From DAOMNN01 sp050486545 (GTDB lineage Bacteria; Pseudomonadota; Gammaproteobacteria; Burkholderiales; Rhodocyclaceae): a stretch of 48,309 bases of DNA. The stretch covers positions 1 through 48,309 of the forward strand of contig JBJHDM010000023.1 of the NCBI GenBank assembly GCA_050486545.1, given 5' to 3'. A program made the position numbers and the translations under genes. Of the stretch, positions 35,060 to 42,793 are shown piece after piece. How positions within the stretch are numbered: the first letter of the stretch is position 1; every line of letters begins with the position of its first letter. The notes below the pieces were generated by a model, which saw only the letters and a program-made list of their open reading frames with translations, was not told where the DNA came from and did not search any database.

Positions 35060-35120
35060 CATCGCAGGTTTGCGTCCATGACTTAGAATCTCACCCGCAC
35101 CCAGCCTCATCCGGACCATC

Positions 35121-35921
35121 ATGCACCTCAGACAACTCGTCGAATCGAACCGTTTCCAGCGCTTCGTGATCGCGGTCATCGTCGTCAACGCCATCACGCT
35201 CGGACTCGAAACCTCCCCCGCTGCCGTGGCCGCGGCCGGCGGGTTTCTGACGGTGCTCGACCGGATCGCACTGAGCATCTTCGTCGTCGAGATCGCACTC
35301 AAGCTCATCGTCTATCGCCACAATTTCTTCCGCGACGGCTGGAACGTGTTCGACTTTCTGGTGGTTGCGATCACGCTCGCGCCTGCAGGAGAAGGCGTGG
35401 CCGTACTGCGAGCCCTGCGCATCCTGCGGGCGATGCGGCTCGTGTCGGTCGTGCCGTCGATGCGCAAGGTGGTCAACGCGCTGCTGCGGGCGATTCCGGG
35501 CATGACTTCGGTCCTGACGCTGCTCCTGCTCGTGTTCTACATTGCGGCGGTCATGAGCACGAAGCTGTTCTCGGCCTCCTTTCCCGACTGGTTCGGAAGT
35601 CTCGGGGCGTCGTTCTATACGCTGTTCCAGGTCATGACGCTGGAGTCGTGGTCGATGGGGATCGTCCGGCCGGTCATGGAGGTCTATCCGCTGGCCTGGC
35701 TGTTCTTCGTGCTCTTCATCCTGCTCACGACCTTTGCGGTCCTGAATCTCTTCATCGCGATCGTCGTCGATGCGATGAGCGTGACCGATCACCAGGAACA
35801 GGAACAGACCCGCGCTCTGGTGACGACCGATCACGAGGAGTTGATGACGGAACTGCGCGCCCTGCGCTCGGAAATCGCGGAACTGCGCACGCAGCATCGC
35901 AACGCCCCGGGCGGTCCTTGA
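35121..35921 (+). CDS. Bacterial voltage-gated sodium channel (BacNaV, NavAb-like)
   Basis: A 266-residue six-helix ion channel subunit. S4 carries arginines every third residue (Arg97, 100, 103, 106), the voltage-sensor pattern. The pore loop has the selectivity filter TLESWSM at residues 173-179, identical to NavAb and close to NaChBac TLESWAS, which marks sodium selectivity. S6 runs about 192-218. The C-terminal tail (about 235-258, EELMTELRALRSEIAELRTQ) is a heptad-patterned coiled coil as in tetrameric BacNaV proteins. It is a stand-alone gene between tRNA-Met and convergent ftsX. Its physiological role is not shown here; motility or pH/osmotic responses are known options in other bacteria. 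Confidence 0.93.
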   Translation: MHLRQLVESNRFQRFVIAVIVVNAITLGLETSPAAVAAAGGFLTVLDRIALSIFVVEIALKLIVYRHNFFRDGWNVFDFLVVAITLAPAGEGVAVLRALRILRAMRLVSVVPSMRKVVNALLRAIPGMTSVLTLLLLVFYIAAVMSTKLFSASFPDWFGSLGASFYTLFQVMTLESWSMGIVRPVMEVYPLAWLFFVLFILLTTFAVLNLFIAIVVDAMSVTDHQEQEQTRALVTTDHEELMTELRALRSEIAELRTQHRNAPGGP

Positions 35922-35931
35922 GCAGGAAGGC

Positions 35932-36834
35932 TCAGCGCAACCGTTCTGCGAGGTGGCGGCGGACCGAGATGGCGCTGCCGAGCCATCCCAGGAAGGCCGC
36001 GAAAGCCAGGATGGCCGCACTGTCCACGAAGCCGGGACCGGAAAGGCTGAACACCGCTCCGTAGGTCGCGGCAAGGCTGTCGACCGGCCCGCCGAGCAGA
36101 CGGACAGTCAGCCAGACCGTCCCCAGGGCGACGGCACCGCCGAGCAGCCCCTGCAGGCTGCCGAACCAGTAGAACGGACGCCGGATGAAGGGATCGGTCG
36201 CGCCGAGCAAGCGACTGACGTCGATCTCCTGCCGCTGGGTCAGGATCTGCAGGCGAATCGTGTTGAAGGTCACGATCACCAGCGCGAACCCCAGCAACCC
36301 TGCGAGCAGCAGGACGACCGATTGCCCGAGGCCAAGCAGGGCGTGCAACCGCTTCACCCAGGCCGAGTCGAGCTGCACGTGCTCCACCCGTTCCCACGCA
36401 CCGAATCGAGCTTCCAGGAGGCCGTACAGTTCGGGGTCGTCCCCGCGGGGTGTCACCACGAAGGCCTCGGGAAGCGGATTGGAAGGCAACCCGCCCAGCA
36501 CGTCTCCAAGCCCGCTTCGCTCGAGCTGACGCAGGGCCTCGTCGCGCGACACGTGACGAAAACTGGCGACGCCCGCATCCGCGCGCAACTGCCGCCCGAT
36601 TCGCGCGACATCGTCGGCATCGGCCTCCTGGACGAGGAAGATACTGATCTCTGGCGTACCGGAAACCCCCCGGGCCAGGGTGGCGACGTTGTCGAGCAGC
36701 ACGTAGCCCGCAGCCGGCAGTGAAAGGGCGATCCCGACCACGAGCGCGGACAGCAGCGTCCCCAGCGGCTGGCGTGCCAGCCGGCGCATGGCATGGGCGG
36801 CCGCGTGCACATGGAGCTGCAGCCAGCTCAACAT
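35932..36834 (-). CDS. ftsX: Cell division protein FtsX
   Basis: A 300-residue inner-membrane protein with one N-terminal helix (about residues 20-43), a periplasmic loop (ISIFLVQEADADDVARI and onward) and three C-terminal helices containing the FtsX/MacB-type signature QRQEIDVSRLLGATDPFIRRPF. With FtsE it controls periplasmic cell-wall hydrolases at the septum through EnvC-type partners. It overlaps ftsE by 7 nt. It converges on the sodium channel gene with 10 bp between stops. Confidence 0.93.
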   Translation of the reverse strand: MLSWLQLHVHAAAHAMRRLARQPLGTLLSALVVGIALSLPAAGYVLLDNVATLARGVSGTPEISIFLVQEADADDVARIGRQLRADAGVASFRHVSRDEALRQLERSGLGDVLGGLPSNPLPEAFVVTPRGDDPELYGLLEARFGAWERVEHVQLDSAWVKRLHALLGLGQSVVLLLAGLLGFALVIVTFNTIRLQILTQRQEIDVSRLLGATDPFIRRPFYWFGSLQGLLGGAVALGTVWLTVRLLGGPVDSLAATYGAVFSLSGPGFVDSAAILAFAAFLGWLGSAISVRRHLAERLR

Positions 36835-37493
36835 GCGCGGTCTCCGATCAGGATGCCCTTGCCCAGGACCAGCCTGCGCGGCCGGCAACAGGCGAACAGC
36901 GCTTCGTCGTGCGTCGACACCAGCACCGTCACGCCGGCCTCGTTGAAGGACTTGAAGAGGTTCGCGATCTCGCCCGCATAGGCATTGTCCAGATGGGCGG
37001 TAGGTTCGTCGGCAATCAGGATCGACGGCCGGTTGACGATCGCACGCGCGATGGCCACGCGCTGCTGCTCACCGCCCGAAAGCCCGGCCGGCATCTCGCG
37101 GTCGCGTCCCTTCAGGCCGACGCGCTCGAGCGCCGCCGCGACCCGGCGGACCGCGTCGCGGGGAGGATGGCCGGTGATGACCAACGGCAGCATGACATTG
37201 TCGAACACGCTGCGGTCGAACAACAGGCGGCTCTCCTGCAGCACCAGACCCAGATTGCGCCGCAGATAGGGAATGGCCCCCGAACGCAGGCGCGATACAT
37301 CCTGCCCGTTGATCCGGACCACGCCCGAGGTGGGGCGCTCGATGACCGGAATCATCTTCAGGAGCGTGCTCTTGCCGGCACCGGAGTGGCCCGACAGCAC
37401 GACCAGCTCTCCGTGGCGGATCTCGAAGCTCACGCCCGCAAGCGCCACGTAGTCTCCCGGGTAGCGCTTGACCACCTCATCGAAGACGATCAT
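36828..37493 (-). CDS. ftsE: Cell division ATP-binding protein FtsE
   Basis: A 221-residue ABC ATPase with Walker A SGHSGAGKST, signature LSGGEQQR, Walker B ILIADEPT and switch histidine STHDEAL. The family start MIVFDEVVKRYPG is present. FtsE is the motor of FtsEX. It overlaps ftsY by 4 nt, giving the classical ftsYEX unit. Confidence 0.95.
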   Translation of the reverse strand: MIVFDEVVKRYPGDYVALAGVSFEIRHGELVVLSGHSGAGKSTLLKMIPVIERPTSGVVRINGQDVSRLRSGAIPYLRRNLGLVLQESRLLFDRSVFDNVMLPLVITGHPPRDAVRRVAAALERVGLKGRDREMPAGLSGGEQQRVAIARAIVNRPSILIADEPTAHLDNAYAGEIANLFKSFNEAGVTVLVSTHDEALFACCRPRRLVLGKGILIGDRAC

Positions 37494-38557
37494 GCGCGCG
37501 CTTCCGCCCCCGACTTGTCCCCCGACTCACGACCGAACAAGGCGTCGACGAACTCGCGCGCCCGGAACGGCTGGAGGTCGTCGATGCCCTCTCCGACCCC
37601 GATGAAGCGCAGCGGCTTCGGGCACTGCCGCGCGATGGCCGCGATGACCCCGCCCTTGGCGGTTCCGTCGAGCTTGGTCACCACCAGGCCGGTCACGCCG
37701 ATGGCGACATCGAACGCCTTGACCTGCGCCAGCGCATTCTGACCGACGTTGCCGTCGAGCACGAGCAGCACTTCGTGGGGCGCCCCGGGATCCGCCTTGG
37801 CGATGACGCGGCGCACCTTCGCGATTTCCTCCATCAGGTGAAGCTGCGTCGGCAGGCGCCCCGCGGTATCTGCCAACACGATGTCGATCCCGCGCGCCTT
37901 GGCGGCATTGACCGCATCGAAGATGACGGCCGCCGAATCCCCGGATTCCTGCGAGATGACGGTGACGCCGTTGCGTTCGCCCCAGGTCTGCAGTTGCTCG
38001 CGCGCAGCTGCCCGGAAGGTGTCTCCAGCCGCAAGCAATACGCTGCGCCCCTGGCGTTGGAAGTATTTCGCGAGCTTGCCGATCGAGGTCGTCTTCCCGG
38101 AGCCGTTGATCCCGGCGATCATGATGATGAAAGGCGTCTGGCCGCCGGGTTCCAGCGGCTGCTCGAGCGGAGCGAGGATCTCGTAGAGCGACTCGGCCAA
38201 TGCACCCTGCAGCTGATCGGCCGTCTCCAGACCGTCCCGTTTCCAGCGCCTGCGCAGGTCGTCGATCAGGTGCTGGGTCGCCTCCACGCCGCAATCGGCC
38301 ATCAGGAGGGTCGCTTCGAGTTCCTCCAGGAGGTCCTCGTCGATCTTGCGCAAACCGAACAGGTTGGCCAGCCCGCCCCCGATCTGCTGGCGCGTGCGGC
38401 TCAGTCCGGCCCGCAGGCGAGCGGCCCAAGAGACCTTCGTGCCGGCGATGGCATCCGCAACGGCCGGCGTCGACTCTGCTGGCGCATCCGCCGGGGTCGT
38501 GGCGGGCGTTTTGCCGGCCTCGTCCGGCTTGGGAGACTTTTTCAGGAAACCAAACAT
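37490..38557 (-). CDS. ftsY: Signal recognition particle receptor FtsY
   Basis: A 355-residue SRP GTPase. A short acidic/Ala-Pro N-terminal A domain (about residues 1-40) precedes the N domain and the G domain with GINGSGKTTSIGKLA, GDTFRAAA, DTAGRLPT, TKLDGTAKGG and GVGEGIDDL. It docks ribosome-SRP complexes at the inner membrane. The ATG at 38557 gives MFGFLKKSPKPDE, a typical FtsY start with a membrane-binding Phe/Lys N-terminus. Confidence 0.96.
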   Translation of the reverse strand: MFGFLKKSPKPDEAGKTPATTPADAPAESTPAVADAIAGTKVSWAARLRAGLSRTRQQIGGGLANLFGLRKIDEDLLEELEATLLMADCGVEATQHLIDDLRRRWKRDGLETADQLQGALAESLYEILAPLEQPLEPGGQTPFIIMIAGINGSGKTTSIGKLAKYFQRQGRSVLLAAGDTFRAAAREQLQTWGERNGVTVISQESGDSAAVIFDAVNAAKARGIDIVLADTAGRLPTQLHLMEEIAKVRRVIAKADPGAPHEVLLVLDGNVGQNALAQVKAFDVAIGVTGLVVTKLDGTAKGGVIAAIARQCPKPLRFIGVGEGIDDLQPFRAREFVDALFGRESGDKSGAEARA

Positions 38558-38587
38558 GGGTACTCGGGTCAGTAACAGCGTTCGCGC

Positions 38588-38603
38588 TTCGACAGACGTC
38601 GAA
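38588..38603. promoter_or_regulatory. Inverted repeat in the ftsY-M16 divergent region
   Basis: TTCGAC-AGAC-GTCGAA forms a perfect dyad with 6-bp arms, 31 bp upstream of ftsY and 105 bp upstream of the first M16 gene. No good -35/-10 pair is visible in the 150-bp gap; TACACT at 38617-38622 is a possible plus-strand -10. Confidence 0.35.
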
Positions 38604-38707
38604 ACCGGTTTGAGGCTACACTTCGCGCCACGGTGCCGGGACGGGAATTCCGTCTTCTCCGCGGCGCGGTGCATGGCGGCAAATTCTACCAGATGCAGGA
38701 CACGTCA

Positions 38708-40078
38708 ATGTTTCGTACGATCCTTCGAACAGCCGGCTGGCTGGCCACGGCGCTCGTCGTGGCCGGTCCCGTGCAGGCCAATCCCTTCGAGACCACGCTC
38801 GACAACGGACTCAAGGTCATCGTCAAGGAAGATCGGCGGGCGCCCTCGGTCGTCCACATGCTGTGGTATGGCGCCGGCGCGATGGACGAACCCGACGGCG
38901 TGTCGGGCATCGCGCACATGCTCGAGCACATGATGTTCAAGGGTACGGAAAACTACGGGCCCGGCGAATTCAATCGCATCGTCGCCGCCGTGGGCGGGCG
39001 TGACAACGCCTTCACCAGCCGAGACTACACGGCCTATTTCCAGCAAGTCGCCCCCGCCCATCTGGGCAAGATGATGAAGCTGGAAGCGGACCGTATGAGC
39101 AATCTCAGGCTCGACGAAGCCCAGTTCCTGCCCGAAGTCGAAGTCGTCAAGGAGGAACGGCGCCTGCGCACCGACGACAATCCGCGCGCACTGGTGTTCG
39201 AGCAATTGATGGCGACCGCATTTCAGTCGCACCCGTATCGACGCCCGATCATCGGCTGGATGCCCGACATCGAAGCCTACACGCTGGGTGACGCCCAGCG
39301 CTGGTACGACAATTGGTATGCGCCGAACAACGCACGTCTGGTCGTGGTCGGCGACGTCGATCACCAGGAGGTGTTCGCGCTCGCCCGGGAGCATTACGGC
39401 CCGATTCCGGCACGGCCACTACCCGAACTGCGCATCCCGGATGAACCCGAGCAACGTGGTCCGCGGCATACGATCGTCCGCGCCCCTGCCGAATTGCCGT
39501 TTCTCGCCCTGGCCTGGCACGTGCCGACCCTGCGCGACCCGAAGGAAGACCGTGATCCCTACGCCTTGCAGGTCCTCGCCGCGGTGCTCGACGGGTACGA
39601 CGGCGCCCGCCTGCCGCGACGCCTGGTCCGCGAAGAGCGGATCGCGGTGTCGGTCGGTGCCAGCTACGGCGGCACCGGGCGCGGACCGTCGTTGTTCTTC
39701 CTGACGGCAACCCCGGGGCCGGAGCGGACCGTGGCGGAGGTCGAGGCGGCCTTGCGGGAGGAACTGCGCCGCGTCGCCGAAGACGGTATCAGCGAAGAAG
39801 AACTGCAGCGCGTGCGCACCCAGGCGATCGCGGCGCAGGTCTACAAGCGCGATTCGCTCATGGGGCAGGCGATGGAGATCGGCTTCCTCGAATCCAGCGG
39901 CCTGTCCTGGCGCGACGACGAAGCCCTGCTCGAAGGCATTCGCAGGGTCACGGCCGAAGAGGTCCGGATGGTCGCCCGAAAGTATTTCGACGACGTCCGG
40001 CTGACGCGCGCGGAACTCGATCCCCAGCCGCTCGACTCGGCACCGCGACGCGCTCCGTCCATCGGCATGAGACATTGA
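38708..40078 (+). CDS. M16-family zinc metallopeptidase, catalytic partner
   Basis: A 456-residue exported protein. A signal peptide (MFRTILRTAGWLATALVV, cleavage near VQA-NPF) precedes an M16 domain with the inverted zinc motif HMLEHMMFKG (HxxEH) and the distal glutamate in PEVEVVKEERR. The length is that of one half of a pitrilysin-type clamshell. It is 10 bp upstream of a second M16 gene that lacks the zinc motif, so the two probably form an M16B-like heterodimer in the periplasm. The substrate is not known. AGGA precedes the ATG at 38708; an in-frame ATG at 38693 is possible. Confidence 0.92.
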   Translation: MFRTILRTAGWLATALVVAGPVQANPFETTLDNGLKVIVKEDRRAPSVVHMLWYGAGAMDEPDGVSGIAHMLEHMMFKGTENYGPGEFNRIVAAVGGRDNAFTSRDYTAYFQQVAPAHLGKMMKLEADRMSNLRLDEAQFLPEVEVVKEERRLRTDDNPRALVFEQLMATAFQSHPYRRPIIGWMPDIEAYTLGDAQRWYDNWYAPNNARLVVVGDVDHQEVFALAREHYGPIPARPLPELRIPDEPEQRGPRHTIVRAPAELPFLALAWHVPTLRDPKEDRDPYALQVLAAVLDGYDGARLPRRLVREERIAVSVGASYGGTGRGPSLFFLTATPGPERTVAEVEAALREELRRVAEDGISEEELQRVRTQAIAAQVYKRDSLMGQAMEIGFLESSGLSWRDDEALLEGIRRVTAEEVRMVARKYFDDVRLTRAELDPQPLDSAPRRAPSIGMRH

Positions 40079-40088
40079 GGAAACAGCC

Positions 40089-41444
40089 ATGAAATGGATG
40101 ACCCGAACCGGCGTGCTCGGCGGCACCCTTGCCCTGGCACTGCTGAGTGGAGCGGCCCTTGCCGGAACCGGACCGCAGATCCTGCACTGGAGCGCCGACA
40201 CCGGCGCACGTGTCTACTTCGTCGAAAGCCGCTCCCTTCCGCTGATCGACATCCGCATCGACTTTGCCGCCGGCGCTGCGTACGACCCCACCGACAAGGC
40301 CGGGCTCGCAGCCATGACGCGCGCACTGCTCGAAACCGGAACCGAGGGGCTCGACGAGCAGCAGATCGCCGAGCACATCGCCGACACCGGCGCCCAACTG
40401 GGCGGATCGACGGATCGCGATCGCGCCGGCATGACCTTGCGCACGCTCTCGAGTGTGACCGAGCGCGATGCGGCCGTCGCCCTCGCCGCGCGCTTGCTCG
40501 CCCATCCGACGTTTCCGCCCGAAGCGTTCGAACGCGAGCGGAGCCGCAGCGTGGCCGGGCTTCGCGAATCGCTGACCCGGCCAGCCACGCTCGCGGCGCG
40601 TCGCTTCAGCAGTGCGATCTACGGCAACCACCCGTATGGTGGAGAAACCACGGTCGAGTCGCTGGAACGGATCGTCCGCGAGGATCTGGTCACCTTTCAT
40701 CGCGACTTCTACACCCGGCAAAATGCAGTCGTGACCATCGTCGGAGACGTCGGCCGCGAAGACGCCGAACGTATCGCTTTGGATCTGACCCGCAACCTGC
40801 CGACCGGTGCGGCACCGGCCGCGCTCGAACAACCTGTCCTGCCCGCCCGTTCGACCGATCGCATCCCCCACCCCTCCGCACAGGCGCATATCCTCGCCGG
40901 GATGCCCGGCCTGTCGCGCGAGGACCCGGACTACTATCCGTTGCTGGTCGGCAACTACATTCTTGGCGGCGGCGGGTTCGTCTCCCGGCTCACGCGCGAA
41001 GTCAGGGAAAAGCGGGGATTTGCCTACAGCGTCTACAGCTACTTTCACCCCCATCGCGTAGCCGGACCCTTCCAGATCGGCCTGCAGACCCGGGGCAGTC
41101 AGGCCGAGGATGCGCTCGCCGTGGTCGAAACCGTCCTGCAGGAGTTCGTCACCGCAGGTCCCACCGCCGATGAACTACAGGCCGCCAGGGACAACATCAT
41201 CAACGGGTTCGGACTGCGTCTGGACTCGAACAGCAAGATCCTCGATCACGTCGCGATGATCGGATTCTACGAATTACCGCTCGACTGGCTCGAAGCCTAT
41301 CCTGGGCACATCGAGACCGTGACGGCGGACGCCGTCCGGGACGCCTTCTCGCGGCGGATCCGTCCCGAGAATCTCGTCGTCGTGATTGCCGGCGGTGATG
41401 GCGATCGCGTCGATGGCGCCGTACCTGCGGCCGAAGCGAATTGA
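40089..41444 (+). CDS. M16-family peptidase-like protein, non-zinc partner
   Basis: A 451-residue exported protein with a signal peptide (GTLALALLSGAALA) and an M16 fold. The position of HxxEH is occupied by MTRALLETGT, so it cannot bind zinc by the usual motif. The substrate-contacting Arg/Tyr region REKRGFAYSVYSY and the GGGFVSRLTREVR glycine-rich loop are present. This matches the division of labour in two-subunit M16 enzymes. Its stop overlaps the rsmD start by 4 nt. Confidence 0.92.
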   Translation: MKWMTRTGVLGGTLALALLSGAALAGTGPQILHWSADTGARVYFVESRSLPLIDIRIDFAAGAAYDPTDKAGLAAMTRALLETGTEGLDEQQIAEHIADTGAQLGGSTDRDRAGMTLRTLSSVTERDAAVALAARLLAHPTFPPEAFERERSRSVAGLRESLTRPATLAARRFSSAIYGNHPYGGETTVESLERIVREDLVTFHRDFYTRQNAVVTIVGDVGREDAERIALDLTRNLPTGAAPAALEQPVLPARSTDRIPHPSAQAHILAGMPGLSREDPDYYPLLVGNYILGGGGFVSRLTREVREKRGFAYSVYSYFHPHRVAGPFQIGLQTRGSQAEDALAVVETVLQEFVTAGPTADELQAARDNIINGFGLRLDSNSKILDHVAMIGFYELPLDWLEAYPGHIETVTADAVRDAFSRRIRPENLVVVIAGGDGDRVDGAVPAAEAN

Positions 41445-41980
41445 GCCGCGTCCGGATCGTCGGGGGGCACTGGCGCTCGAGACTCCTCCCGGTCGCCGCG
41501 GTGCGCGGCCTACGCCCCACCCCGGACCGGGTACGGGAAACGCTGTTCAACTGGCTTGGACAGGACCTGTCCGGCCTGCGTTGCCTCGATCTGTTCGCAG
41601 GCACCGGCATTCTCGGCTTCGAAGCGGCCTCGCGAGGCGCTTCGCACGTCACACTCGTGGAACGCAACCCGGCCGCGGCCGCTGCGCTGCAGCAAGCCCG
41701 AATAACCCTACACGCAGCGCAAGTAGAGGTGATACGCGGCAATGCGGTAGAATTCGCAAAATCCGTGTCGCGACGGTTTGATCTCGTATTCCTCGACCCT
41801 CCCTATCATCAGGGCTGGCTGGAACGCATCGAGCCCTGGCTGGACCGGATTCTGGAACCCGACGGCCGGCTCTACGTGGAAGCGGAGTCCCGGCTCGAGG
41901 CACTCGGAGCCTGGACGACCCACCGGTACGGCCAGGCCGGGCAGGTGCACTATCATCTGATGCGAGGAGGCGTCGAATGA
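41441..41980 (+). CDS. rsmD: 16S rRNA (guanine966-N2)-methyltransferase RsmD
   Basis: A 179-residue SAM methyltransferase: RIVGGHWRSRLLP, RPTPDRVRETLFNWL, the SAM-binding LDLFAGTGILGFEA and catalytic LDPPY. It methylates G966 of 16S rRNA. The start is TTG at 41441 inside the M16 stop (TTGA). It overlaps coaD by 4 nt. Confidence 0.95.
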   Translation: MSRVRIVGGHWRSRLLPVAAVRGLRPTPDRVRETLFNWLGQDLSGLRCLDLFAGTGILGFEAASRGASHVTLVERNPAAAAALQQARITLHAAQVEVIRGNAVEFAKSVSRRFDLVFLDPPYHQGWLERIEPWLDRILEPDGRLYVEAESRLEALGAWTTHRYGQAGQVHYHLMRGGVE

Positions 41981-42468
41981 AGGAAGCGGTGGCGGTATAC
42001 CCCGGTACCTTCGACCCGTTTACGCGCGGCCACGAGGATCTGGTGCGCCGCGCCTCGATGCTGTTCGACCGGATCGTCGTCGCCATCGCGGAGAGCCGGG
42101 GCAAGTCCCCGATCTTTACGCTGGACGAGCGCGTGGAGATCGCGCGCGAAGTCCTGGCGCCGTTTCCCAACGTCGAGGTCACGGGCTTTGACGGATTGCT
42201 GATGGATTTCCTGGTCGATCGCAAGGCGCGTCTGATCCTGCGCGGGCTACGAGCGGTCTCCGATTTCGAATACGAATTCCAGATGGCCGGCATGAACCGC
42301 AGACTGTTCCCGGACGTCGAAACCGTATTCCTCACCCCCGCCGACGAATACATGTTCATCTCCGCCACGATGGTGCGCGAGATCGCCCGGTTGGGCGGAG
42401 ACGTGGGCAAGTTCGTTCAGCCGGTCGTACTCGACCGGCTGCGCAAGAAAATCGACTTGAAGCACTAG
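41977..42468 (+). CDS. coaD: Phosphopantetheine adenylyltransferase CoaD
   Basis: A 163-residue nucleotidyltransferase with PGTFDPFTRGH (Thr11, His19), RGLRAVSDFEYE and FISATMVREIA. It makes dephospho-CoA in CoA synthesis. The rsmD-coaD pair is common in proteobacteria. Confidence 0.97.
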   Translation: MKEAVAVYPGTFDPFTRGHEDLVRRASMLFDRIVVAIAESRGKSPIFTLDERVEIAREVLAPFPNVEVTGFDGLLMDFLVDRKARLILRGLRAVSDFEYEFQMAGMNRRLFPDVETVFLTPADEYMFISATMVREIARLGGDVGKFVQPVVLDRLRKKIDLKH

Positions 42469-42487
42469 AACTGGAGAGTAAACAGCT

Positions 42488-42742
42488 ATGGCCTTGATGA
42501 TCACCGACGAATGCATCAACTGCGACGTCTGCGAACCGGAATGCCCCAACGGTGCGATCTACCAGGGGGACGAGATCTATGAGATCGATCCCGCCAAGTG
42601 CACCGAATGCGTCGGCCACTTCGACGAACCGCAATGCCAGCAGGTGTGCCCGGTGGACTGTATCCCGCTGAACCCGGATTACACCGAGACGCGCGAGCAA
42701 CTGATGGAGAAATTCCTCAGGCTCACCAACCAGGAAGCCTGA
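42488..42742 (+). CDS. YfhL-family 2[4Fe-4S] ferredoxin
   Basis: An 84-residue ferredoxin. First cluster motif: Cys9, Cys12, Cys15, Cys19 (CINCDVCEPECP). Second motif: CTECVGHFDEPQCQQVCP, i.e. CxxC-x8-CxxxC with the insertion and C-terminal helix typical of the Allochromatium-type ferredoxins, which have very low potentials. The electron partner is unknown. GGAG precedes the start and the gene follows coaD by 19 bp. Confidence 0.95.
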   Translation: MALMITDECINCDVCEPECPNGAIYQGDEIYEIDPAKCTECVGHFDEPQCQQVCPVDCIPLNPDYTETREQLMEKFLRLTNQEA

Positions 42743-42793
42743 CCGTCCCGCGACGTCCGGCGAAGCCATGCACGGGACGTCCCCACCGATCGC

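Noticed and set aside
42744..42779. Hairpin CGTCCCG...CGGGACG between the ferredoxin and GTPase genes as a terminator
   Set aside because: Seven-bp arms with a 22-nt loop and no T-run; too weak to call although the convergent position would suit one.
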